A stretch of 64,000 nucleotides of DNA from an uncultured Anaerolineae bacterium (lineage in GTDB: Bacteria > Chloroflexota > Anaerolineae > J036 > Brachytrichaceae). Location: assembly GCA_938034415.1 (NCBI GenBank), contig CALHLE010000009.1, positions 100,601 through 164,600 of the forward strand. The letters are read 5' to 3'. A model generated the notes under the pieces. The model did not search any database and was not told the origin of the DNA. It saw only the letters and a list, made by a program, of their open reading frames with translations. Within the stretch, counting starts at the first letter, position 1. Every line of letters starts with the position of its first letter. Of this stretch, positions 18,038 to 27,063 are shown in pieces. A program made the position numbers and the translations under genes.

Positions 18038-18431
18038 GGGGATGACAGGTTTCGACGGATTGTGTCGTGTCCGAGTGGCGAGCCGAGAAGCGACTCTCGT
18101 TAAACAGTGCGCAGCACAGTAAGTGCGAAGAAGATCAACTGGAATGCTGTCCCGATGGCTGCGTAAGCCAGCGGGCTGCATCCGCAGCACAGTGTCTGCG
18201 GCATCGTCCGTCTCCTCGCGCCGGTGGGAGACGCAACGGTGTGATAAAGCCGGCGCGCGTTTCACCGAGGTTCGTAGGTGAGCCAACGCGGGCTGATCGC
18301 CGAATCAACGAACTGGCGTTCGGATGACCCCGTTGCCGGGGATGCCGAACGCGAGACTTAAACGGCAACTACGCTCGTAGTCACTCGCGGCAGGCGCATT
18401 TCGGACCCGGGTTCGATTCCCGGCATCTCCA
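18038..18431 (+). ncRNA. ssrA: Transfer-messenger RNA (tmRNA)
   Basis: The 5' end GGGGATG pairs with CATCTCC at the 3' end to form the tRNA-like acceptor, followed by the near-invariant ACAGGTTTCGACGG and closed by a T-arm (CCGGG-TTCGATT-CCCGG). Length is 394 bases, and CCA is not encoded. The tag reading frame appears to begin at GCG 18125 and end at TAA 18164-18166, giving AKKINWNAVPMAA, with the usual small C-terminal Ala-Ala. The RNA rescues stalled ribosomes with SmpB and tags the product for proteolysis. ORFs drawn across it are shadows. Confidence 0.96.
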
Positions 18432-18614
18432 CTCGCTGCACCCCTCGGTTGCCAGAAGCCGACGTAAGCTGTTCCTCACCTGCGCATCCCGCCATCGCCG
18501 CCACAACAATCCGTCTCTTCCACAGTTCTTCTCAGCAAGCTCTTACCCCTCAGTGTTAGCGTCGCAACCGTAGAGTTGGACTGGGTTTGGTGTAAAAGGA
18601 TTGGATAAGAGGGT

Positions 18615-19472
18615 ATGAAAGTCAATCACCGCGAGCTGATTCAGGCCAGTTTCAATGAACCCCGTTACGCCGTGAGCGCCGATGGCACGCGCATCGCGTA
18701 TTACATATACGGCGATGGCCCCGAAGTGATGTTTTGGCAGCACGGCTTTAACTCCGATGCGGCGCATTGGGAATACATGCTGTCGTTCTTTCCTGCGGAT
18801 GAATACCGCATCGTTGCGCCCGATTTGCGCGGCTGCGGCAACTCCGACAAGCCGGCCGATGAGGGCGCGTATACCTTCGATCATCTGACTCAGGATGCGC
18901 TGGCCGTCATCCGCGCCGAAGCCCTCCGCGATTTCACCGTGCTCGGTCACTCGACCGGCGGCGCCATTGCCCAGTGGGTCGCCTCCGAACTGGGCGAGGC
19001 GGTCAAAGCGCTGGTGCTGATCGGCCCGGTGCCGGCGACCGGCGTGCCGGTGAACGAGGCAGCGCGCAATCTGTTCCTACAAGGCGCAGATGGCGATGGC
19101 AAGGCACAGGGGCGAGCGCGCATCTTGCAGTTGGGCTGGTACGGCGATATGCCCCAGCAAGTGCTGGATGAGCTTTTGCCCGGCGCGCTGACGTGGAGCA
19201 AGGAAGCGTTCGTCGGCGTCTTCAATACGTGGACGACCGGCGTCAACTTCCCTGAGCGCCTCTCGCGCATCACAGCGCCCACCATCGTGATCGGCGGTCA
19301 GCACGAGCCGTTTCTCGTCAAGGACTTCATGATGGCGGCCGTCGTCAATCGCATTCCGAACGCACGCTACGTCACCGTGTCAGATTGCGCCCACTTCATC
19401 CACATTCAGCAGGCGGCTGTGACTGCCGGAATCGCGCGCGGTTTTGTGGCGGCGCAGGCGGTGCGCGCTTGA
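18615..19472 (+). CDS. Alpha/beta hydrolase
   Basis: A 285-residue alpha/beta-hydrolase fold protein: oxyanion-hole region WQHGFNSDAAHW, APDLRGCGNSDKP, nucleophile elbow GHSTGG (Ser), an acidic-residue segment near GGQHEPF, and the catalytic His in DCAHFIHIQQ. It probably hydrolyses an ester, lactone or similar small substrate in the cytoplasm. A short purine-rich ribosome site (AGAGGG) precedes the ATG. The next gene, a VOC protein, starts 20 bases after it, so a shared catabolic pathway is plausible. Confidence 0.88.
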   Translation: MKVNHRELIQASFNEPRYAVSADGTRIAYYIYGDGPEVMFWQHGFNSDAAHWEYMLSFFPADEYRIVAPDLRGCGNSDKPADEGAYTFDHLTQDALAVIRAEALRDFTVLGHSTGGAIAQWVASELGEAVKALVLIGPVPATGVPVNEAARNLFLQGADGDGKAQGRARILQLGWYGDMPQQVLDELLPGALTWSKEAFVGVFNTWTTGVNFPERLSRITAPTIVIGGQHEPFLVKDFMMAAVVNRIPNARYVTVSDCAHFIHIQQAAVTAGIARGFVAAQAVRA

Positions 19473-19492
19473 TTTGAACGTCCACTGCGCCT

Positions 19493-20209
19493 ATGATCGA
19501 GGTCTCATTCACCCTGCCCGACGGCCGTTCGTTCGGCGGCCCGATGCCGCGCGAGAAAGTGGTTCATCAGGCGCTGCACGCCTTTCTCCCCGATGAGGTG
19601 ATGCACCGGCATCGCTTGCGCATCACGATGCCGACCGGTGAGCTGATCTTCCCGGACATGTGGCTGTACGAAATCTACGATCACTACGGCCACTGCCGCT
19701 TCTTGCTGGAGGCCACGCCGCTGAAGGAGCATAAGGCCGAGTTCACCAACTTCGGCTTCGACCACCTCGCGCTGGCCACTACCGATCGTGAAGCATGCCG
19801 CCGTTTCTTCCAGGACGGCCTGAAGATGAAGAACGTGCGCGACGACGAGCACTTGCTGGTGCTCACCACCGGCGTGAACGCCCTGTTCTTCTTCAAGGCC
19901 GAGCCGGGTCAGCCCTTGAGCGACGGGCTGCCGTCGCGCGTTCACCACATCGGCTTTGTGGTGGACGACCTGGAAGCGGCGTATGCGCACTTGAAGGCGA
20001 CCTGTCCGGAATACGTCAGCGACTTCACGTTGCTGGAGCGTGCCGAACGGTTGTCGCTCTACGGCACGATCGAGCTGGGCGGCATTCGCTTCATGATCCA
20101 GCTCAGCCAGATCAAACCGGAATACAAAGGCCTCAAAGGCGAAAGCGCCGCGCCGATGCGCGAGTTCTATGACTACGCCTCGCGCGACTACGGCATCCGG
20201 CTGGCGTGA
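19493..20209 (+). CDS. VOC superfamily (glyoxalase/dioxygenase-like) protein
   Basis: The C-terminal ~150 residues form a VOC domain (GFDHLALATTDREACRRFF ... RVHHIGFVVDDLEAAY ... ELGGIRFMIQL) with His and Glu positions suited to a divalent metal. An N-terminal ~80-residue segment (SFTLPDGRSFGG, DEVMHRHRLRI, ELIFPDMWLYE) is not part of a standard VOC protein and has no recognised identity. It follows an alpha/beta hydrolase by 20 bases. The reaction may be a ring-cleavage, isomerase or lyase step; it cannot be specified. Confidence 0.8.
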   Translation: MIEVSFTLPDGRSFGGPMPREKVVHQALHAFLPDEVMHRHRLRITMPTGELIFPDMWLYEIYDHYGHCRFLLEATPLKEHKAEFTNFGFDHLALATTDREACRRFFQDGLKMKNVRDDEHLLVLTTGVNALFFFKAEPGQPLSDGLPSRVHHIGFVVDDLEAAYAHLKATCPEYVSDFTLLERAERLSLYGTIELGGIRFMIQLSQIKPEYKGLKGESAAPMREFYDYASRDYGIRLA

Positions 20210-20252
20210 ACGACTGGCGCATCTCCCGGCAAGGGCAAGACGCAGCATAGGG

Positions 20253-20277
20253 TAGGCGCAGGCATTACCTGCGCCTA
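20253..20277. repeat. REP-like palindrome, copy 2 (possible terminator)
   Basis: Perfect 10-bp arms (TAGGCGCAGG / CCTGCGCCTA) around CATTA, followed by TCTTTTATAC. The T-rich tail makes it a plausible intrinsic terminator for the VOC operon. Confidence 0.7.
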
Positions 20278-20334
20278 TCTTTTATACATTGCACCTTCCC
20301 GCGCTTTCTGAATGACGGGCGACGGGGTTGCATG

Positions 20335-20340
20335 TATATT
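20335..20340 (+). promoter_or_regulatory. -10 box of leaderless type before bicupin gene
   Basis: TATATT preceded by TG and ending 9 bases before the ATG at 20350. It fixes the start downstream of the ORF-track ATG at 20332. Confidence 0.6.
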
Positions 20341-20349
20341 CGCCCTGTC

Positions 20350-21063
20350 ATGCATAAACCGGACTGGAAGGAGTGGATGAAGCAGCCGCTCATCTGGACG
20401 GAGCGGATTCGCTCGCGCGCGCTGGTGTGGACGCCGGATGCGCATTGGTTCATCAATGACCCGCTTGGCCCGCTGCCGCATGCGCACGATGATGCGTCCG
20501 AGATCATCTATATCGCTGCCGGCCAGATGGACATTCAGGTTGGCGCGAGCAAGCAGCGCGTCGGCCCAGGCGAATTGCTGTTCATGCCGCCGGATCGCTA
20601 TCACAACTACTGGTTGGTCGGCGATGAGACGGTGTGCCTCTACGTCCTGGTGACGCCAAATCACAAGCACGCGCGCTGGCGCTACAAGGACTTCAAGCCG
20701 GGCGCGTTCGAGGGTCACGCGCCGCTGAAGAGCGCCTTTGCGCCCGATGCGACCGAATCCATGCCGTCCGACGAGCGGATCACGACGCGCGTGCGCGTGC
20801 TGCCGGCTGGTGAAGCAACCGACGTGATGGTTGAGAGCGTCAAAGAGAAGATGATCTACGTTCTCGACGGCGAGGCGCGCATCGAGATCGAGCGGCTGAG
20901 CGGCGCGATGCGACCGAACGACTATCAGCATGTGCCGGCGACGCATCATCACCGCATCATCAACACCGGCGCAACGCCGCTGCGTTACTTCGAGTTCGTA
21001 TGCTTCGACCCGACCGCGCCGGCCATCATCCGCCCAGAGGATGCCCATCTCGTGAAAGAGTGA
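20350..21063 (+). CDS. Bicupin-domain protein
   Basis: Two cupin folds in tandem. The first has GPLPHAHDDASEIIYIAAGQM with His/His/Glu metal-ligand candidates and a second motif ending MPPDRYHNYW. The second has KEKMIYVLDGEARIEIE and HVPATHHHRIINTG. The ATG at 20350 is chosen because a TATATT box ends 9 bases upstream; the ORF-track ATG lies in front of that box. Bicupins are often dioxygenases, isomerases or sugar-binding proteins; no substrate can be assigned. It starts after a REP-like palindrome that probably ends the previous transcript. Confidence 0.82.
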   Translation: MHKPDWKEWMKQPLIWTERIRSRALVWTPDAHWFINDPLGPLPHAHDDASEIIYIAAGQMDIQVGASKQRVGPGELLFMPPDRYHNYWLVGDETVCLYVLVTPNHKHARWRYKDFKPGAFEGHAPLKSAFAPDATESMPSDERITTRVRVLPAGEATDVMVESVKEKMIYVLDGEARIEIERLSGAMRPNDYQHVPATHHHRIINTGATPLRYFEFVCFDPTAPAIIRPEDAHLVKE

Positions 21064-21122
21064 TCTGAATCGGCCCTCGTCCGGCCGTTCACCAACCCGA
21101 GCGCGGGAGCGCCGAGGAGACC

Positions 21123-21896
21123 ATGCGATCAGACAGCGGTTCGCCGTGGGATCGTCCGTATGTTGCGGTGGCGCTTGCAGCAGCGGCTGCCCTTGCCATC
21201 GTGGCGATCGGCGTCGTCGCCGCGCTGTCTATCGCATCACGGCCGGCATCGTCGCCTATGCCGACGGCTGAGCAGCCCATCGTCGTGCAAACGGTCGAGA
21301 AGGTCATCGTCATCACGGCCACGCCGACGCCAACCGAGCCGCCGACGCCGACCGCTTCACCGACCGCCACGCCGACGCCGATGCCGACGCCGACGCTCAC
21401 GCCCACGCCGACGCCGCTGCCGCTGCCGAAGTGGAGCGCGCTTGGCGACCTGAGCAGCGTGGCATACACGGCGTCCACCGTTGTCGAAATGTCGCGGCCG
21501 CGCCAGGGGATCGGCGGCGTGTTGCTCGGCGCCGACCGCGTCGTGCTCATGGCGGCGGGGCGGATCCGCGCCGGCGTGGATCTGAGCAAGCTCAAGCCGT
21601 CCGATGTGCAGATTAACGGCCGGAGCATCAAGCTCAAGCTGCCGCGCGCCCAGGTGCTCACCGTCGAGCTGTTGCCCGAGGCGTCGCGCGTGTTCGACAG
21701 CCAGCGCAGTTGGCTGTTTTCGGAATACGAGGGCCTGGAACTGGAGGCGATGAGCGAGGCGCGGCGCAAACTGCGCGCAGAAGCCGAGCGCGATGCGGCG
21801 ATGCTCGAGATGGCCGAGACGATGACCCGATTGCAACTGGCCGAGTTCCTGCGCAAGGCCGGATTTGAGCAGGTCGAGATCGAGTTTGAGCGCTAG
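21123..21896 (+). CDS. DUF4230 membrane-anchored protein
   Basis: An N-terminal membrane segment (about residues 14-38), a Thr/Pro-rich linker (TPTPTEPPTPTASPT and similar, about 60-100), then an extracellular domain with the DUF4230 character: LSSVAYTASTVVEM, ADRVVLMAAGRIRAGVDLSKL, INGRSIKLKLPRAQVL, and a helical C-terminus. A ribosome site (GAGGAG) precedes the ATG. The family has no known function. The linker is a wall-spanning type seen also in other secreted proteins of this window. Confidence 0.82.
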   Translation: MRSDSGSPWDRPYVAVALAAAAALAIVAIGVVAALSIASRPASSPMPTAEQPIVVQTVEKVIVITATPTPTEPPTPTASPTATPTPMPTPTLTPTPTPLPLPKWSALGDLSSVAYTASTVVEMSRPRQGIGGVLLGADRVVLMAAGRIRAGVDLSKLKPSDVQINGRSIKLKLPRAQVLTVELLPEASRVFDSQRSWLFSEYEGLELEAMSEARRKLRAEAERDAAMLEMAETMTRLQLAEFLRKAGFEQVEIEFER

Positions 21897-21922
21897 ACAG
21901 GATGCCGATTGTGCTCAGTCGC

Positions 21923-21928
21923 TAGAAT
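21923..21928 (+). promoter_or_regulatory. -10 box before the large GH13 gene
   Basis: TAGAAT, with start candidates GTG 21947 and ATG 21962 downstream, giving a leader of about 10-27 bases. Confidence 0.4.
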
Positions 21929-21961
21929 ATCCGCGGCAGCTCAGTCGTGATTTCAACGCAC

Positions 21962-24900
21962 ATGGAATTCCATATCTCCCGCGCCGCCCGCGAGCGCTAC
22001 GATTTCGATCAGTCCATCTATCAGTTCACCGGCAACGCGGTGCTTGCCGATCTGCGCGCTGTGCGCGAGTTTGCGCAGCGCATGAACGACCGGCGCGATG
22101 CCGCGCACAATCCGGGCCGCGCCGTCCGCGCCGGTGACCTGAACGCGATGGGGCTGATTGACGAGCTATCGCATCTGGTCGTCCGTCTCTACGATGAGGC
22201 GTTGCGCCAACGCGGGCAAGTGCCGTTCGACCGGCGCAGCTTCAGCGATGCGCTTGACTACGCCAGCCAAAAGCTCGGCCCCGAGGCCGTGTATGCCACG
22301 TTGGCGCGCTTCACCGAGCATTTCCCGCCGCTCCCGGTGTATCGCCGTGAGATGAATCCGGCGACATATCTGGCCGCATACAGCGTGGATGCGCTTGAGG
22401 AGCTGATAATGCTGTGGCTGGAGAACGAGAATCCGGCCTTCCAACCATTTGACGAATTGTTTGACGATGCCCTGGTTGCCGATGGCACAGCCTACCGACA
22501 GGTGATCGCGGCGATTCGAGAGTTCTTCGATCAGCAGCCGCGCTTCGGCCCGGACGATCAGACCTTGATCGAAATGTTACAAGCGCCGGCGCGCGCCGCG
22601 CCGGGTTCGTTACAGGGGCAGTTGGAGTTCATCCGACAGCGCTGGGCGCCATACTTCGGCGAGGCGTTCAGTCGCTTCCTCACCCGCCTGCTGACCAGCT
22701 TCGACTTGATCCGCGAAGACGAGAAAGCGGCGTTCGGGTTGGGCGGGCCAGGGCCGGCGCTGGTGCCGACGATTGAGGATTTGCGCGGCGTCCACGCTGC
22801 GCCGTCGGGCGACATCACCGTTATCGAGTATGAGGCGTTCACGCCCGACACCGACTGGATGCCGAAGCTGGTGTTGCTGGCCAAGAACACCTATGTGTGG
22901 CTCGATCAACTCTCGCGCAAATATCAGCGCGCCATCAGCCGGCTCGACCAGGTGCCGGACGAGGAGCTGGCGCAGATGGCGCGATGGGGCATCACCGGCC
23001 TGTGGCTAATCGGCCTGTGGGAGCGCAGTAAGGCGTCGCAGCGCATCAAGCAGATCATGGGCGCGCACGACGCCATAGCCTCGGCCTATTCGCTCTACGA
23101 CTACACGATTGCCGAGGACCTGGGCGGCGAAGCGGCGCTGAACCACCTCAAGGCGCAGGCCTGGCGCTACGGCATCCGCCTTGCCTGCGACATGGTGCCC
23201 AACCACATGGGCATTGACGCTAAGTGGGTGATCGAGCGGCCGGACTACTTCCTCTCGCTCGATCATCCGCCCTTCCCATCCTACACGTTCAACGGGCCAG
23301 ACCTCTCCAGCGATCCGCGCGTCGGCATCTTTCTTGAGGATCACTACTACACGCGCACCGATGCGGCTGTGGTTTTTAAGCGCCTCGACCGCCAGACGGG
23401 CGACGTGCGCTATGTCTATCACGGCAACGATGGCACGTCACTCCCGTGGAACGACACGGCGCAGATCAACTACCTCAACCCGGAAGCGCGCGAGGCCGTG
23501 ATCCAGACCATCTTGCACGTCGCGCGGCAGTTTCCCATCATCCGCTTCGACGCGGCCATGACGCTGGCCAAGCGGCATATCCGCCGGTTGTGGTTTCCCG
23601 AGCCGGGGGCGGGTGGGGCGATCCCGTCGCGCGCCGGCCACGGCATGACCGCCGAGGAGTTCGACGCGCTGATGCCGAACGAGTTCTGGCGCGAAGTTGT
23701 GGATCGCGCGGCGGTCGAAGCGCCTGATACGCTCCTGTTGGCCGAGGCATTTTGGATGCTGGAAGGCTACTTTGTGCGCACGCTCGGCATGCACCGCGTT
23801 TACAACAGCGCGTTCATGAACATGTTGCGCGATGAGAAGAACGACGAGTATCGCCGGCTCATCAAGAACACCATCGAGTTCGACCCCGAAATTCTGCGCC
23901 GTTACGTCAACTTTCAGAACAACCCGGACGAGAAGACGGCTGTCGAACAATTCGGCAAAGGCGACAAATACTTCGGCGTCTGCGTGCTGATGTGCACCAT
24001 GCCCGGCCTGCCGATGTTTGGGCATGGCCAGATCGAGGGCTACACCGAAAAGTACGGCATGGAGTTTCGCTATCCCAAGCTGTGGGAATGGCCCGACCAG
24101 GCGCTGGTCGCCCGGCATGAGCGCGAGATCTTCCCGCTTTTGAAGAAGCGCTACTTGTTCGCCGGCGTGGATCAATTCCGGCTGTTTGATTTCTATACGG
24201 CGGACGGCAGCGTAAACGAAGATGTATTCGCCTACTCGAACGCCCATGGCGACGAGAGGACGCTGGTGATATACCACAACAAGTTCGCCGAAACGCGGGG
24301 ATGGATTCACACGTCGGCGGCTTACGCCGTCAAGCAGGCCGATAAGAAAGTGCTCGTCCGGTCCACGTTGGGCGAGGCGCTGGGTTTGCACGACGACGCG
24401 GATCACTTCGTCGTGTTCCACGACGCCATCAGTGGGCTTGAGTTCATCCGCAGCAGCCGCGAACTGTGTGCGCGTGGCCTATATGTGGCGTTGCGCGCCT
24501 ATGAGTATCACGTCTTCGACCGCATCTATGAAGTTCGGGATGACGCCGCGCATCCTTACGCCGAGCTGGACGCCCGGTTGCAAGGGCGCTGGGTTGCGAG
24601 CATCGCGGAAGAGCTGGAGATCGTGCGATTGACGCCGGTTGCGCGTGCATACCGGCGGCTGGTGGATGCCGATCTGATGAGGCGCTTGATCGGCGCGGCG
24701 ACGCTGAGCGAGGCCGAACGCATTCAGGCGCTCGACGACCTTGAGGCGCGCATGCAGGCGGTGCTGGAGGCGATTCAGCGCCACGCGCGCGGCGACGGCA
24801 CCATGGATGCTGACGTCTGTCGCGCGGTCGCCCGCGCCGTCCGCGAGGATGCGCGGCGCTTCGTGACATGGCGCATGCAGGGTCGGCTGCCGGACGACGA

Positions 24901-25480
24901 GGCCACACTTGCGGCGACGCTCGGCTGGCTGCTCTCGCGCCGAATAGGCGAGGCGGCGCAGACGCCGTCGGAAGCGGTGCGCCCAACCCAGGATGGGACG
25001 TCGCGGCCTACGGACGATCCCGCACAGACCAGCCGCGCCTGGCTCGCCCGCTGGCGCTTGGGCGAGGAACTGCAAAGCGCCCTGCGCGACCTCGGCATGG
25101 ACGACCGGCGAGCCTACTCTGCCGTGGCGCAGGTCAAGCTGATGATGACGCACAGCGATCTGCTGATGGCACCTGCGCCGGATGCTGTGGCCCGCGCGCC
25201 AAACGCCAGCCTGCGCATCGCTGCGCTGCGCGCCCTATTTGCCGACCCCGAAGCTCAGGCTTTGCTTCAGGTGAATGTGCACAACGGCGTCACCTATTTC
25301 AACAAAGAGGCGTTCGAGTCGCTCGTCGCGGCGCTGGATGCGGCGGCGACGCTCAACGGCGCAGACGATGCGCGCGCCCAGGCGCAGGCGCTGATCGAAG
25401 CGGCGACGGCGGCCGGATACCGCATGGAGCAACTGTTGTCCGAGGCGGCAGCGCCAGATTCTCGACCGGCAAGCGCATGA
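21962..25480 (+). CDS. Large GH13 alpha-amylase-family protein with unassigned flanking domains
   Basis: A 1172-residue cytoplasmic-looking protein with no signal peptide. The central part carries GH13 regions: DMVPNHMG (region I, near 409), IRFDAAMT with the nucleophile Asp (near 528), LLLAEAF with the acid/base Glu (near 591) and FQNNPDE in place of the usual NHD region IV (near 650). About 330 residues before and 350 after the barrel are not recognised. It may process alpha-glucan or trehalose/glucosyl donors. The GTG at 21947 would add five residues. It is followed by a secreted-protein gene with its own promoter. Confidence 0.85.
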   Translation: MEFHISRAARERYDFDQSIYQFTGNAVLADLRAVREFAQRMNDRRDAAHNPGRAVRAGDLNAMGLIDELSHLVVRLYDEALRQRGQVPFDRRSFSDALDYASQKLGPEAVYATLARFTEHFPPLPVYRREMNPATYLAAYSVDALEELIMLWLENENPAFQPFDELFDDALVADGTAYRQVIAAIREFFDQQPRFGPDDQTLIEMLQAPARAAPGSLQGQLEFIRQRWAPYFGEAFSRFLTRLLTSFDLIREDEKAAFGLGGPGPALVPTIEDLRGVHAAPSGDITVIEYEAFTPDTDWMPKLVLLAKNTYVWLDQLSRKYQRAISRLDQVPDEELAQMARWGITGLWLIGLWERSKASQRIKQIMGAHDAIASAYSLYDYTIAEDLGGEAALNHLKAQAWRYGIRLACDMVPNHMGIDAKWVIERPDYFLSLDHPPFPSYTFNGPDLSSDPRVGIFLEDHYYTRTDAAVVFKRLDRQTGDVRYVYHGNDGTSLPWNDTAQINYLNPEAREAVIQTILHVARQFPIIRFDAAMTLAKRHIRRLWFPEPGAGGAIPSRAGHGMTAEEFDALMPNEFWREVVDRAAVEAPDTLLLAEAFWMLEGYFVRTLGMHRVYNSAFMNMLRDEKNDEYRRLIKNTIEFDPEILRRYVNFQNNPDEKTAVEQFGKGDKYFGVCVLMCTMPGLPMFGHGQIEGYTEKYGMEFRYPKLWEWPDQALVARHEREIFPLLKKRYLFAGVDQFRLFDFYTADGSVNEDVFAYSNAHGDERTLVIYHNKFAETRGWIHTSAAYAVKQADKKVLVRSTLGEALGLHDDADHFVVFHDAISGLEFIRSSRELCARGLYVALRAYEYHVFDRIYEVRDDAAHPYAELDARLQGRWVASIAEELEIVRLTPVARAYRRLVDADLMRRLIGAATLSEAERIQALDDLEARMQAVLEAIQRHARGDGTMDADVCRAVARAVREDARRFVTWRMQGRLPDDEATLAATLGWLLSRRIGEAAQTPSEAVRPTQDGTSRPTDDPAQTSRAWLARWRLGEELQSALRDLGMDDRRAYSAVAQVKLMMTHSDLLMAPAPDAVARAPNASLRIAALRALFADPEAQALLQVNVHNGVTYFNKEAFESLVAALDAAATLNGADDARAQAQALIEAATAAGYRMEQLLSEAAAPDSRPASA

Positions 25481-25512
25481 CGCGCGGCGCACATGCGCAG
25501 GAATGAAACTGT

Positions 25513-25518
25513 TAGATT
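25513..25518 (+). promoter_or_regulatory. -10 box of leaderless type before LppX-like gene
   Basis: TGT-TAGATT (extended -10 form) ends 9 bases before the ATG at 25528; no ribosome site is present. Confidence 0.6.
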
Positions 25519-25527
25519 ACGGGATAT

Positions 25528-26466
25528 ATGAACGTACCACGCAAGCTCATTCGCGCGTCGTCGCTCGTCGCGACGGCGACGCTTGTCTCCCTTGTTGCAT
25601 CCCAGCCCATCATCGCTGAGCGATCTTCTGTGTTTGCCGCGCAATCGGCCAAAATGACGCCGCGTCCGACGGCGACGCTGCGGCCGATTGCGACGCCTAC
25701 GCCGCGCGGGACGACATTCCCCACGCCTCGCACAACGCCGACCGCTGCGCTGCCGTCCGGCATTGCCATCCGACCGATCCGCAGCACCGCCTCTATCAGG
25801 TCCTACAAGACGGTGGTGAGCATGAAGCTGGACGGCCAGAGCGCCGGCAGGGTCGCCAAAGGTGACTTCAACGCCGAGGTGCGGGCCGACCTAACCAACA
25901 AGACCAACAAGCGCCAAAGCATCGGCGTCAGCGGCAGCCTGGCGCCGGTGTTATTGGGCCGCTATCTACAGGGCCTCCCGATCAGCGGGCTGACCTTGTA
26001 TTTGATGGACGGCAAACCCTACATCGTCGCGCAAGCGCTGATTCTGCGGGTGTGCGCCGTGCCCGGCGCGCAGATTGCCGGCCTCGACCAGTTGAGCGGC
26101 GGCCTGTCTGCCGAAGCCTTCCTCTCACAGTTGACGGGCAGCAACGAAATCTACGGCACGTTGGTGGGCAACGCGGCCATAAACGGCATCCCGACCAAGC
26201 ACTACAAGCTCGATGTCAAGACGATCAACGCGCTGGCCAGGCAGCGCGGGGCGACCATGCAACTCGCGAGCGGTGAGGTGTGGATCGCCGCGCAGGGTGA
26301 TTACATCGTTCGCCTGGTGGTGGACGGCAAGGGTAACTTAGCGGCCAACGCCGGCGTAGATTTCAACGGCGAGTTCAACCTGACGCTGAATGTCTCAGAT
26401 GTGAACCGGATTCCGGCCATTCAACTGCCGAACCAGTGCAATAACCCGATGCGCCTGCCGGTGTAA
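25528..26466 (+). CDS. Secreted LppX/LolA-like protein
   Basis: A signal peptide (about residues 1-38) and a Pro/Thr linker (TPRPTATLRPIATPTP) precede a ~220-residue domain with the pattern of LppX_LprAFG-type lipid-carrier folds: SYKTVVSMKLDG, FNAEVRADLTN, YLMDGKPYIV, INGIPTKHYKLDVKTINAL, GEVWIAAQGDYIVRLVVDGKG. No lipobox Cys is visible, so it may be secreted or anchored by an uncleaved signal. The start is fixed by a -10 box 9 bases upstream. The role in lipid or lipoprotein handling is inferred from fold resemblance only. Confidence 0.72.
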   Translation: MNVPRKLIRASSLVATATLVSLVASQPIIAERSSVFAAQSAKMTPRPTATLRPIATPTPRGTTFPTPRTTPTAALPSGIAIRPIRSTASIRSYKTVVSMKLDGQSAGRVAKGDFNAEVRADLTNKTNKRQSIGVSGSLAPVLLGRYLQGLPISGLTLYLMDGKPYIVAQALILRVCAVPGAQIAGLDQLSGGLSAEAFLSQLTGSNEIYGTLVGNAAINGIPTKHYKLDVKTINALARQRGATMQLASGEVWIAAQGDYIVRLVVDGKGNLAANAGVDFNGEFNLTLNVSDVNRIPAIQLPNQCNNPMRLPV

Positions 26467-26500
26467 CGTCGCTTTGGGGTGACCGTCACGCGGGCGAACG

Positions 26501-27041
<541 letters not shown>

Positions 27042-27063
27042 TCCGAAGGAGCGTTACCCGATC

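Noticed and set aside
18067-18327. Small ORFs within the tmRNA
   Set aside because: The region is a complete tmRNA; only the short tag frame is translated.
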